This document shows positions 1 to 12,130 of a stretch of DNA of 64,000 bases, in pieces. Positions within the stretch are counted from its first letter, which is position 1, and each line of letters opens with the position of its first letter. The stretch lies in contig OU612067.1 in the NCBI GenBank assembly GCA_914767715.1, forward strand, positions 28,496,162 through 28,560,161. The letters are read 5' to 3'. The translations under genes and the position numbers were made by a program. This DNA is from Membranipora membranacea (lineage: Eukaryota; Bryozoa; Gymnolaemata; Cheilostomatida; Membraniporidae). The notes under the pieces are model-generated. The model was not told the origin of the DNA, made no database searches, and worked only from the letters and a program-made list of their open reading frames with translations.

Positions 1-55
1 TCAGTTACTATTGAGGGCTTGTTGACATCATAATAAGAATGTTTCACTTTTTCAG

Positions 56-3000
56 ACATGGTCACTGCATATGGGTTGGACCTGATCATTGAGACTTTTA
101 AGAGAATCCACGCTGGAGACAATGAACCATCGGAGATTAAAATGAAGCATTGGATTAAAAGTTCAGGATTCATGCTGACTCTGAGGAATCTTCTAAATGA
201 TCTCATGAATACAGCTGTTAAAACTTGGTGCTACCATTTCTCAATGTAAGAAATATCAGCTTTTGCTCTAGATATTAAGATTTTATTGCGGTACTCAGCT
301 GCTGAATGGCAGATTTGGAGTTATGAGCAAATCTGGTACCCCTCTGGAGCTTACAACATACTCCGCAGCCTTATTGTCTTTTGACAATTTGTATACTTCT
401 TAGCCCAAAGTTTGGTATCAGCCGTTATCCTTCTGTCCACAGTCTACTTTGAGTTTGTCCTTTGGAATAAGTCGGTCGTGGGTTTGCAACTATGCAGAGA
501 AATTTGAAACGAAACTTCATAACATGGAAGTTGTTAATCCTTACCTATTGTGGTACTAGTACCCTGGTGGGGTTGGAAACCCAAGCTCTGGTGATTCCCA
601 GGTCTTTTCATTCAATTGAGTTAAAACAGCGAACAAGCTGGTATGGATTTTTGGAACACCATAATTAGTGGTAGAAGGGAGCAAACCTGCACTGTCTATC
701 TGTCTGTCTGTCTCTGAATAGTAATTATTATACTATTTACTTGTACTGTATATATTATTTATATATATTATATGTTCTATCACTATGTTGTAGGAGCATG
801 AGAGTTGACACATGTCACTCCACAATGTCTGTCCGACCAGCCACTCCGGAGACCTATGAGATTGTGGCTCCCTTCATGAGTTACACCGACAGGCACCAGA
901 ACTTTACACGAGGAAGTCCCCAACGTGTCCTCACCTCGTCAGTAAATGCTTCCACCCAGAGTTTTAAGTCTAAAATTGATGTCAAAGCTCTGCGTCACTC
1001 GGCACCTCATCCTCCGGTATGTACAGCCAGTGCTGGATCAAATTCTATAAGTTTTACATGTATGTAGATTGGATGGGATTGAAAACTCCAAATTGAAGGA
1101 TAAATTCCATGAATGTTGCTAGTATCGGTATACACTAGCTATGAAATAAATGGTAACAGAGAAATCAGTTATCTAAGGTACACTTTAGAGCCTCTTTTAG
1201 CCTTATTTACTGCCTATGAAATTTATTTGGTGATCCATTGTTAGAAAATTGGTTAAATACAAAGAACCTCTTTGTCGTTTTATCACCCTTTAAATTTCCG
1301 CCTGTCAGAACAGGTATAGAAAAATGTTGATGCTCTACCCATATCAACTGGGAAAGCCCTCCCTCCCTCAATTGTCTAGCCAATTACCAATTTGAAAAGA
1401 ACCAAGGAGGTTGGCGTAACACTTAAATGTCTCATCAGATAAATTTTAAAATTGCTTGTAGATTGTTAAATCTAGTACCTTTGTAATTCACCAATGAGGT
1501 GCTCATACCAAATATCCCATTACCTCTATTTCGTTTCAAGGTTTAATTATCTGTTTTAGGTAGTCTTACCCCATTGCAGTCCATTGGTTCCATTCAAATA
1601 CCAAGATATTTGTTTTGTTATATCACGTTATCTTTGCAGGAAGCACCCCGTCCGGTAAACCGACCGGTCAGACCCTCCGCCTGGAAAAGTACGGCTAGAA
1701 AAGCTGTCTTACAGATGGTAATTGCTCAGCTGGCGTCTAAATAATGTGTTGTGTTAAAAAAATGTTATCCATAATATATATATGGGATTTTACAACTTTG
1801 AATCCGGCTCCATAGCCATAGCATTTGCTATTTTGTGTTCTTGATAAGTTTGGTATGAGCAGAATAGTTTATCATCAAATCTAAGATTATTGAATTACAA
1901 GTATTCAGTATAACACATTTGGAGTCTTCATAAGATCAAGAATTATTCTGTGCTTGCTTTCTTGGCGACAGAGTGAATAGTAGCTCGTGAGTTAGTAACA
2001 CACTCTTTTAACTTGTATCCCTGCTGTACTGAGTCTGACTGACTGAATTACTATCACTATTGTGTAAGATAATGTAATAATATAATTTTGTTAGGATCTC
2101 GCCAAAACTCACCTAGCAGAAAAGAGGATGAAGTTTCTTAGTGATGAGCTTCTACCAAGTCTCTCTACAGAGGAGCTTAAATTAATGAAAAACGTGAGTC
2201 ACAAGTTCTGGTACTATATGTGGGCTAGTAACTTATCTGACTAAGATATTATAATTATGCATAATAGACACATTGCCCCTCCCCCCCCCCAACAAAAAAA
2301 AAGCTTTAATAGAAAATTATCTAAAATTTGGTATAATTATTATGTATTGTTATTTGAAAGTTGATCTCTATATTGTCGCTATATTATTACAGGGTCGAAA
2401 TTATCCCTTTCAAAAACCCATAAAAAAGTAATGAGTTGTTATTCTCCCATTATGGAATGGTTTATTGTTTACTGACTGATACCATGTAATCACAGAGTAA
2501 GGATATTAGGATTAATATATGAAAGGACATCTAAAGATAAATGTATATATTTATTATATAAGGATATATGCGTGATGATAAATACTTACTCTGTGATGTA
2601 TCTGTAGATGTTTGCGTAATATATTTATTATTTATTTATGTCTCATATTCGGTTGATTGGTTTATTAAAGCTCTAGCTACACGAGACGATTTTTACATCG
2701 GTTTGGGGTCACGAGTGGTTAATCGGTGGATCTGAGATCTGGATCTAAGTGGACATCGAACTTGTTGGTCTTTTGCCCGAGTGATCTGGACTATCCTCTA
2801 TGCTGATTGGTTGTTGATTGCTTGCTTCAATAATTACGCGGTTAAACACGTCATCTATCAAATCGTGACAGGCTATCAAAATGGAGGAGTTGATAATATC
2901 TGTAGTAAAATCACATCCTCCTATTTATGATAAAAAAGACCATAACTACAAAGATAGAAGTGGTGCTGTAGTGAAAATATGGAAGGTAATAGCTGTATCA

Positions 3001-6000
3001 CTTGGAAATGGAAGCTGTCCTGACATGACATCCATAGTATAGCATAGGAAAATCAATTTTACAGAAGACTGAAATTTTATTTGGTGAAGATTCAAAGTGA
3101 CAAAGACACGGATTTAATATGACATCTATATCCGGTCATTTGTTAACACGCCCATTAAATATCATTGGTCAATCGATTGAACTGAGGGAGTTCATTGGTC
3201 AATCTAGGCACCTGATTTATGACCCCACTACACTACACAGACTCACTAGACCATCGTGTACTAACTCATAGGCCTGTATAGCAGTGTGAGATCGGCTGAG
3301 CATGTCTAGACATGCCATCGGTGATTACATCGTCTCGTGTAGCTACACCTTAATTGTTATGTTGGTTGTTCTGCGACTTGAGCCAAGATGTGGAAATTTT
3401 TGATGTGATTCTTCATTTTCCTTGATCCAGTTGTTCGTTTGTTTTAAGATATACGCAGCTGTGAAATCCAAGAATGACTCATATATCTCTGCCGCTGATC
3501 TGACAAGCCTCCTAACCACCCATACCGGCAGGTCAGACCTCAAGCTTAACACCTTAGTACTAGAGAAATGTATTATTGTACATTATTCGGAAAAATATTA
3601 TATCAGACCTTTGACAGAGGATATGAAGGGGGAACACAGATTGTTCGGATGTTAAGTCTAAGAGGTGCCATCTTACGTCTGATGGTGGTGGCACTGATAC
3701 ATTTTCAATGGTTTTCTGAACATTTACAATTGTAGGAGATTTACGATACCTTCTGCTAGAAAAATCCTGCATCAGGTTGATGTCGATGGCGACAAGAAAC
3801 TGGGATTACTAGATATACTCTCGGTGTTTTATGTTACTGATATCTATCTAAAGTCGATGGCAGGTAAGATTTTTAAGTCTTTCCTAACTCTTTTATGTAT
3901 ATGTGTATTAGGTGTATACAAAAAGGGGTGGTCTAGTGTGGGGATAACATAGAAAAGAACTAGTATAATGAAGTAAGTGTGATAAGAGAAGTGACAAAAA
4001 TCTTGTTCTTCCTTGTCTTTAGGCCTATACCTTTTGTCACATTCTATTATGAAACATACTGTTGATGTTACAGGGGACTTTAGAGATCGGAGTCTAACAC
4101 AGTACTCAGTTGCCTGTACATCTAGCCATGTGATATTATACATAGCTCTATCTGAGTTGTGTAGATCACTGAGACTAAAGCTACCGTCTGTAAGTACCAC
4201 GTACACAAAGTCAGGCCTCTCAAAACTTGTGAATTTTATTACAAATTAGGCCAGAAGCAGCTATAAGCATAAGTAGTTATGGCACGGACAATATTTGATG
4301 GCAGGATACTGATCACGTTTTATATTTCATTGATGTATGTTCTGTAAAATTCATCGGGTGTACCCAGTTGTAGTGGTCATATTTAGAAATTAAAAGGTGT
4401 TTTGTTTTGGCAGTATATGTGTGGGGCAATAACTCCTATTCTGTGTAATCTAAGTAATCTAATCATCAGGGAATTCAAGGTTGAAATTGCATTGTGGGAT
4501 TTTGTTGACATGGCAATTATTTCACCAAGTAAACTTGGAGAGAAGGCTGCTCGTATCAGACCAGCACAAATTGAAAAATTTCAACTGAATTATGTCAAAC
4601 TTCTTATGGGGCTAGTATCAAAGATTATAAATACTTGATGGCAGGATACTTGATGTTAGTATGATATTGTATGGTATTGTATGCCCCACTGTCTTGGGGC
4701 AATTACAAACAACATTTTTGACGTTTCAATTGCCTCTTATGTCATTTTTTGGCTGGATATCTTTTGCATAACACATGAGCAAAGAGTTGAATGAGTGCCT
4801 CACTTTTCAGAAAGAAACCAAACTGTCAGAGTCTGAAAAACTTAGATATGCCAGCTTCGCTTACTTTCCTAACATGCTAATGACATGATATCATCAACCA
4901 TCTCATGCAATGATAACACATATACAATGTAGAACCCAGTACTATAGTCTTGACTTGTGTCAACTGCATCAATCTCTTGACTTTCCACTAATCACATATC
5001 GATAGTGTGAATATTTGGGATATGCAGTCCAGGCTGACCTTTTCAACTGGGTACACACTTTTTTCCTACATCAAATTTGTCTCACGCTATCATGTTTTGA
5101 GCAGTCTTATGTCTAGGCTGCTTTTTGTCTTGTTCTCGTTGAGATGTAGTGGTGTCGCTTACCACCTTTTAAAATGATGTGATATAATATCTTGTTAAAA
5201 TCATACATATAGTCGTGTTTCCTGCTGACCATATTAATCACTTCACATTTCACTTACCTAACCGACTGTGAAGAAAATTGCAGGTATGCTGCCGCTGACA
5301 TGATTGCTACAACCAATACACTCTCAGTTTTGGATTCAGCACGTTGTTCTACCCTAGATATACCCTTGTTTTAAACTCGTAACATTTCACTTATTATTAG
5401 CGATTTCGAGAAAAATTGCGATATGCTGCTGCACTGCCGATTTTCTGCTGACATGATTGCTACGACTGGGTCCACTAGACCAAGTTTGGTCCATTTGCCT
5501 TCATTCCGGGCTGTGGCTCCCGATCCACTGGTCACGCCGCGGAGTGACCAATGGATTGGTAGCAACAGGCATGCAGGCAATTTGATAAAACTTGTTCTAG
5601 GTTACACCCTATTTCTTTATATTCAGCACGTTGTTATACCCTTGAAACACCTTTTATTTAAACTCTTAATATTTCACTCAATAAAAGCAATTTTTAAAGT
5701 AAATTAGTATATGCTGCCGCTCTGCCGCTGACATGATCGCTACAACTGGGGACAACCTTAATTTTGGATTCACCACGTTGTTCCACCCTAGAAACACCTT
5801 TTATTGAATTCTTAACATTTCACTTATTACATGCAATTTTGAGAAATATTGCGGATATGCTGCCGCAAGACAGTATCATACTAACCTCATAAAGATCTGA
5901 CATTATACTTATTGAAAATTTTAAATTTGTCCTGATCTAACACGAGCATACTTCTGCAAGTTTACTTGGTAAATAAATTGACAAGTCAACAAAATCCCCA

Positions 6001-8332
6001 CAATGCAGTTTCAACCTGGAATTCCCTGAAGATTAGATTAGTAAGATTACACTGAATAGGAGTTATGTCCCCACACATATAATGCAAAAACAAAACACCT
6101 TTCAATTTCTAAATATGACCACTACAACTGGGTACACCCGGTGAATTTTACAGAAGAAACATCAATGAAATATAATATGCGATCAGTTTCCTGCCATCAA
6201 AAATTGTCCGTGCCATTATTTTATAGAGCAGTTACAGCTAGGCTGCTTCTGGCCTAAATCCTGTTTTAGGGATTCGTTTCAGAGAAGAGGACAAAAATAA
6301 TTCTTTCTCAAATCATGAGGCAAAAAAACCTGTTATTGGACTGGTTTGTTTGTTGTTTAATTTTATCTGATCCACATCACCCACAGCAATTATAACAAGC
6401 CAAATGCAACATTAAACTTGTTGTGATAATTAAGTCATTTTTGTTTGCAAAAAACCTACCTTACACATGCAATGACAAAATGCAACAATTCCAATCTACC
6501 CAACAAAATCAATATGTTACTCATTTGACATTGATGTTTCAGGTTAGGAATGTTTTCCTCCAAAACACAGGTAGCAAGCCCTACACTGATGGAGTCTACA
6601 TGAGGAGGTCGAATCTTTTTAGTATGGGACACTCCCCGAGACTGTACTCCTTATGCTTGGTAGGCCACAGTAATAAGTGGTTGGACAAAATGGCTTCTAA
6701 ACTTCTCCAGCCCATAAAAATAGAGTTATCCCCTGGTGGTGACAGCGTCTGGTACCACTCTGAATATATCGCTCCCAGGTAAGTATAGGCAAGATGGTAA
6801 AATAATTAATTACATAAATGTTAATTGATTTAACTTTTAATGAAAATGACAAGGCCATCGTTAGTGTCATATTCGATAACTTCTCCTTGTTGTACTGGGT
6901 GGTCTTGTGGACAGTGTATGAGTAAGCAACATTTATTTGTCATAGAAATGTATCGTGCCAACCACCAACCATCGTAACATCCACAATTTTTGTAGGTACG
7001 ATAACAACTCAAAAAGCCTCATATTACCTGTCATCAGTAACAACGGTATACACCGGTACCCCCTGAGGCCGTTCATGATAAGACGAAACTCAGTCTTGAG
7101 CAATCCGGTGGCTCCTTCTATTTCTGTGAGAGGTAAGTGTCGGTACAGTATGCGGTCAGGTACAGCGAGCTGAGGCTTATAGAGCATTTGTACTGTAGAA
7201 GAGGGTTATATGCTGTGATGTACAAGCTTCCATATGCATTTTAAGTATATGTCACCAGAATATACTGTTGGGTTTTACTTACCACACTGCATAATGTTGT
7301 ATATTATACCTGTGTATGTATGTACATATGTGGTAGACTCATTCAAAGTGTGATAAAGTAAAATAGTGTACAAAACAAAAAGTTATGACCATGCTCTATC
7401 ATTAGTGTGACATATCATTGTAGGAGATAGTCTGGGTTATAATCCCCATAAGATCTACAGTAACGCTGGGATAAAATCATACCTGAGACAGCCGAGCACT
7501 GTGCATAGTATCGATAAGAGGGAAAATAACAGTTCTGCTGATATCAACTCCCTGGTAAGGTCGATGAACTCCCATAATTTTGATCTCAACAGATTTTAAT
7601 ACATGGCAAGTCCTAGAAACTGAATAGTGATACTGGGGTGTGTTTTTGGTCCATATAGTCTAAAATGATCATAAAATTTCCTCCCCAAGAAAAGAAAGGG
7701 ATGGTTGTCAAGCTTCATTAAGTTTTGATCAATTTTTTGGACTCTATCCTATGCTATCTTTATCCTATCCTTTGTGTATCATAAATAAGGATTTGTGTAT
7801 TCACTGACTGAACTCAACTGAATGTTAATATTGTCTGTTCGATGATTTTGAATTAATTGATTCGTTTTTTTATCCGCCTTTCACTTCAACAGATCCTCTG
7901 ATACAAACTCAGATCTTGCCATAACAACATCTATTCGTGATTTATATATCATTCATAAGAAAAAAACTTGTTAAACTTTATCTCTATCCTTTGTTACTGC
8001 TCTTATCTATTCATCACAAATAGAAGTGCCTCAGTTTTTGGTAATCAATTATTGAGACCATGAACATATGTGAGAATACACTGGGTAAAACATGACCGAC
8101 ATTTTAGTTCTAGCACTCAAACTCTGCCCTGTTTGCTTGTGGTGGTACTTTGTCATCAACCTCATCCTCGTGCCAAGCAGCTCAGGCACAGTTGACCCTT
8201 TCCACCCCTATTCATTCTTTCCTATCACATCTTGGTAGAGGGAGATAAAACGATTGTCTGATGAAGGCATGATACTGGCTCAGATGTTTCTGCAAATTAA
8301 TTTATTCCAGAACCATAAGATCAGAGAACTGG
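56..8332 (+). CDS. Multi-exon gene with an EF-hand pair, 5' and 3' incomplete, unnamed
   Basis: Exons, with GT-AG borders and phases that match at every junction: 56-245, 794-1016, 1640-1717, 2095-2193, 3449-3531, 3736-3863, 4074-4189, 6543-6778, 6996-7132, 7424-7554, 8239-8332. The first exon follows an acceptor (tttttcag), so earlier exons lie outside the window. The last ends in phase 1 and I could not find its continuation. The only recognisable domain is an EF-hand pair: a degenerate first loop (KSKNDSYISAADL, exon 3449-3531) and a more canonical second loop (DVDGDKKLGLLD, exon 3736-3863), predicting calcium binding. The rest is basic and Ser/Pro-rich (PRPVNRPVRPSAW, then PSLSTEELKLM) and has no signal peptide or membrane segment I can see. 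Exon 3449-3531 uses a GTCAGA donor chosen because phase 2 then fits the next exon. Two introns carry transposons. I do not recognise the family; a cytoskeletal or ciliary EF-hand protein is only a guess. Confidence 0.72.
684..790. repeat. Low-complexity stretch: CTGT repeats then AT-rich (TATAT)n
   Basis: A short run of ctgtctgtctgtct is followed by a TA-rich stretch in the intron just before the acceptor at 793. It is simple sequence and carries no coding signal. Confidence 0.6.
2669..3350. mobile_element. PIF/Harbinger-type non-autonomous element in an intron
   Basis: The ends are inverted repeats: left AGCTCTAGCTACACGAGACG and, on the opposite strand, right AGGTGTAGCTACACGAGACG, differing at two positions. 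Each end is flanked by TAA (2666-2668 and 3351-3353), the three-base target duplication typical of PIF/Harbinger. The 682-bp body contains a MADF-like relic. It lies in the intron between exons 2095-2193 and 3449-3531 of the EF-hand gene. Confidence 0.72.
2881..3042 (+). pseudogene. Relic of a MADF/Myb-like protein start inside the Harbinger-type element
   Basis: An ATG opens a 53-residue frame starting MEELIISVVKSHPPIYDKKD and continuing with NYKDR and a tryptophan (KIWK). This matches the pattern of the first helix and following segment of MADF domains (xLIxxVxxxPxLYDxxxxxYxDxxxxxxxW). PIF/Harbinger elements encode a Myb/SANT/MADF-like accessory protein alongside the nuclease, so this is probably the truncated start of that gene. 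The frame stops soon after the tryptophan, so no full domain is left. Confidence 0.6.
4249..6254. mobile_element. 2-kb element with ~350-bp inverted repeats flanked by TA
   Basis: The left arm begins GGCCAGAAGCAGC and the right arm ends GCTGCTTCTGGCC, each flanked by TA (4247-4248, 6255-6256), the target used by Tc1/mariner-like elements. The arms (about 4249-4600 and 5895-6254) match in reverse complement by eye with scattered differences, for example around the accctg/gggt segment near 4360 and 6130. No transposase frame survives. The core carries imperfect tandem repeats. It sits in the intron between exons 4074-4189 and 6543-6778. Superfamily is inferred only from the TA flanks. Confidence 0.7.
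5281..5875 (+). repeat. Imperfect direct repeats in the core of the TA-flanked element
   Basis: The phrase atgctgccgctgacatgatt and close variants occurs near 5285, 5423, 5711 and 5857, each but the last followed by gctacaact(g/a) and then a cacgttgtt...aacatttcact segment. Units are about 140 to 290 bp long and diverged. They look like a short satellite-like expansion inside the transposon. Confidence 0.65.
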
Positions 8333-8922
8333 GTAGGTACAATGTTGGTTCAGGCTAGTAATTCACCCTCTAAGAGGTAATGATGATATTCCCTGATAGC
8401 CTGGACAAACTGTGTGAGGTTGTATTCCCTTACCCGACACATGCAATCTGTCCAGTCACTCTTCCTTTATGACAATTTGGTTAAGTGAAACTCTTGTCAC
8501 CTACGCTAAAGGCATCAGGTATGATAAAAAATTAAAACAATATAGGCTTTATTCCACGCACCAAGCCAATATGTTCATGCTAATTGTAGTTCACATGTTC
8601 AGTACCAACCCTCTGAGAATGTGGGCAAAGGAAGTATTACCTCTTATTGACGGGCAAAAATCCCGACCTCAGACACCTGAAGAGCAGGATATAGGCACTG
8701 GAGGTTTACAGATTTCTAGTGTTCGCCTCATCAGCCGTGACAATGGTTGTGTTATTAACATATTTCGATGATCTGCTGTAGTATTTTGGTAGAAACATTG
8801 TTATCCATTTCGATCTTTGAAATACAACCAACAAAATGCTTACAACTTATTCTTTTACACGTCTTTGGTTCGCATATCAACAAGAATTAGTATCTTTCAC
8901 TGTAGTAATGATACTACACGCT
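8333..8922. other. No supported gene
   Basis: An open frame at 8469-8771 has no matching splice phase to the preceding exon and no recognisable motif, so I leave it uncalled. The rest is ordinary AT-rich intronic or intergenic sequence. Confidence 0.5.
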
Positions 8923-9630
8923 AACTACAGTTGACCAAAGCCTCCAATTTTGACCACATATTATTTTAGTCTGACCAAAACCGCCACCTCTATGTTGTCT
9001 GAGTCAATTGTCTGACCAAAACCGCCAACAAGGAATTCTTTTTATCAGACAGGTGAGCACAACTCCCACCATAAATAGACTGACTATGTGACATATACTA
9101 TTGGTAATTTTCTCAAGACGGGAAACCCTGCCAGTGCTAGGTACGAGTGATTAGTGCTTTGCAATTAAACTTGTAATAGTTAGGAAATAGAAATATGGCT
9201 GGCTAGTGCTTATTATATGGATGACCATATCCATAGCTGTGGTTGGCTGATCACAAGTTTAATTGCTAAGCACTAGTCGCCTATAGTATCTAGGCCACTG
9301 GCAAGGTTTCCGGTCTTGGGAAAATTATGAATAGAATATGTCATATAATCGGTCAATATATGATGGGAGTTTTGCTCACCTGTCTGAAATAAGAACTCCT
9401 TGTTGGTGGTTTTGGTCAGACAAAAACCGTCACATCAGCAGCTGCACATCATACTTCTCTTCTCTTGTGTGGCAGTTTTGGTCAGACCGAACATGCCATT
9501 TGATTTAGATATTGACTCAGACAGCATAGAGGTGGCGGTTTAGGTCATAAAACCACCATACCCATTACGGGCACTGGGGATATTATGTGGGAGTAATTGG
9601 CGGTTTTGGTCAACTGTAGTTAGCTGTAGC
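8923..9630. mobile_element. Foldback MITE with repeated GACCAAAACCGCC motif
   Basis: Nearly the whole 700 bp is an inverted repeat: the left end reads gctaactacagttgaccaaa and the right end is its reverse complement, with a centre near 9220-9235 (atggatgaccatatccat). The subterminal motif gaccaaaaccgcca recurs in both arms (about 8983, 9014 and, reversed, 9405, 9475, 9530). No coding capacity remains. Confidence 0.75.
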
Positions 9631-11040
9631 AAATATTGTGAAGCTAGTTGAAATTGAATTTCTCAATTATGTTGAGCAACAGGTACTGCGTTGCGTGGCT
9701 ATAAACCATCGAAATTTCAAATATCAATAGGCCGTGAATCACCGTGATGTTGTGTTATGGGTGGGACTTTGAAGCCTGCTAACAAATCATTGGTCGCTAT
9801 AGCTAAAGAAACATATTATGTTATGCAAGCACCTTATGAGAAAGATGAGAGAGCTCGCTTGTCAATCAACGATATTCTTTCGGAATGCTGTTCATGTCTA
9901 CTGACTGACTCACGGAAGACTCACTCATAGAAAGGCATGCAGACAAGCTGTAAAGGCAACAGAATCACTACCAGGGATCCTAGCAATGGGTCATGTAAGG
10001 CCAATAACCCTAACACACAAATGCTTTGTTGTGTAGGGTGTCAATTGGGGAATGTAATGTGCTGTGGGATGGGAGAACTAGACTCCAAGTAGTTGATAGT
10101 GTGCTTTAGTGCCATCAATCCATTCTTTTTTGGGGATGATGAGATGGGTTAGCACCCTTAATAATCACCACCAGGAGGTTGGTGCCGCAGGAGTCATGGG
10201 TTTGAGACCCACTGGGAGTGCCTTCAATGTTGATTGTTCCATCCCCCGATGTGTATCTCCTCAGAATGAAGAATATTGGTCCATGTGATATCACTGATTG
10301 AATCCATTGAGATCATCCTGCTATGCTTATGGGATAAGGTCGTCATGTATAATTTGGGCCTCCAGGCCTGTATCATGTGTAGCTGTGCAAACTATGAAGA
10401 TAAGGTTGTCACATCATCTGCGACATCACATCATATCTGACATAAATTTGCTCCTTATTTGTACTCATTATTATTATTGAGTCTGAAACTGGTCATCACC
10501 TGTTAAACTCCGACCCCACCGAATGATAAACCTCACTGAGATTGAAGCTCAAAGTAAGCAGATGATCCTAATATAAATTTGACTATCTTGGTTGTACTTT
10601 AACACAAATGAAGCAGAAGATGATTGCTCTTTGAGCCATACCTGCTAAATGTGTTTGGTCATGACTTGGTTAATTTGCGCACTGGAAAATCCAAAGTTTT
10701 TGTTACAGGTAACAACGATAAATATGAGCTCAATGAATCATGGTTTTATATTATTGGCCTTGAATTTTGAAAACCTTCTTGGAATCATCACCTTAGAAAT
10801 TGCTTTTGATTTCACAGAATATGCAGACTTAAGATGATAGCCAACATGATCAAGTTTGATGGCTTAGAGAAAGGATGCAGTAAGTTTAAATTGGTCGCAA
10901 AGTATCCTTCACTCCTTAGAGCAGAATGGCAGTTGTAATGGATACAAGAATTTTCTAGATCCAAGTAATTCTGCAAGTCATTCCAACAAGCTTTTTAATT
11001 AATCTTGTTTGATAACTATGTATACACAGGTATAGTAATA
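9631..11040. other. Gene-poor stretch with a possible tRNA-like SINE fragment
   Basis: Around 10145-10215 a segment gatgggttagcaccc ... gggtttgagaccc resembles degenerate Pol III A and B boxes. A similar A-box-like stretch (gatggtaaggcacccc) recurs near 12965. Both are weak. Nothing else is recognisable; the short open frames at 10298 and 10649 have no support. Confidence 0.35.
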
Positions 11041-11727
11041 GGAAAAATATAAAATGGACATACCAATAACAAGAGAAAATTTGCTAAGACAACGAGTAGA
11101 AGAAGGATGGAAGCTTATATTATAGGACCACCGATACCGACAGTAATTGATCTAGCCCAAGTGCAAAAATTGCCAACAATAGCCTCAAAATATATCATAT
11201 TTCTACCTTGCTACACAGAGTTTGATTTAATCAGGTACGTTGAGTTCAAACAAAATGTAGTGTGTTGGATTAAAACAATAAGTTCTTTTCCACTGATCTC
11301 GTAAATAGAACCTGGGTAATGTACAAATATTGAACAATAACACAATGATTTTTGCTTTCAAACAACCATTTTTTATCATTTGTTAGGCCGTTAGCGATTG
11401 GTTTTCTACCACAGTGAAATGGCATTGTGTCACAAATATTGCAGCATTCGTTGAGACTTTTGCATAGTTTATAACCACACAGTGTCTGTTCTAGTTTCAC
11501 ATGTTTTTTCTCTATGGATACAGCTAACAGAATTAATACAAATTCCTCATACTCTCAATATATTGGAAAGGTTAAAAAATATGACACCCATCCATGCAAG
11601 TAATTTTTGGACTAGCCCGAGATCACCCTTCCATATGTTATATCTGAATCTAGGGGTTTTAAGATACCCAAATACAACTGCACTCGATTCAATGGATAGA
11701 ACAGGCTCACCTCAAATCACTGTTTGA
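11041..11727 (+). CDS. Possible exons of an unidentified gene
   Basis: Two stretches read like coding sequence. Frame 11107-11234 ends at a consensus donor (AATCAG|gtacgt). Frame 11521-11727, after a ctatggatacag acceptor, runs to a TGA stop and ends with the residues DRTGSPQITV. The phases of this donor and acceptor do not agree (2 versus 0), so the two are not simply joined. They could be late exons of the EF-hand gene upstream or of another gene. No domain is recognisable. Confidence 0.25.
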
Positions 11728-11888
11728 AATACCTGATTTTTCAAACAAGATCCTTTCAGTACAGACCTGTCAGTGGAGTGTCCTCTCTGCGAGCCACCAG
11801 CCTTTGGGGTGACTCTACAAGTAATGTAATCCTCATATGAGTAATCTGTCCTCATGAGTATACAGGTTGTACAGTAAACAGTGGTAAA

Positions 11889-12130
11889 TAATAATAATAA
11901 TACATACTTTATTGCTATTCAGTGCCCCTTTTGGGGCCGATGAGAATATGCTTACATTAAGATCAACTCATCTAATTAGCGCATCCTTGTACAATGTAAG
12001 GGTGGGCAAGCTAGGCTATTGTCCAGAGAGCTCACCTCCTTTAGCAGCATGGGTAGTGACCGGGATTCGAACCTGCACCTCTAAGATTGAGAAGCTCAAA
12101 TACTAACCACTACATCACCCTGCCTGCCTA
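11889..12130 (-). mobile_element. tRNA-derived SINE, minus strand
   Basis: On the minus strand a tRNA-like head carries an A box (TGATGTAGTGGTTAGT, about 12103-12117) and a perfect B box (GGTTCGAATCC, about 12063-12073), followed by a non-tRNA body. It ends near 11889 with AATAAAGTATGTATTATTATT, an ATT-repeat tail of the sort copied from a partner LINE. About 240 bp; no clear target duplication seen. Confidence 0.8.

Noticed and set aside
8469-8771. Next exon of the EF-hand gene
   Set aside because: The preceding exon ends in phase 1, which this frame cannot accept from its nearest acceptor.
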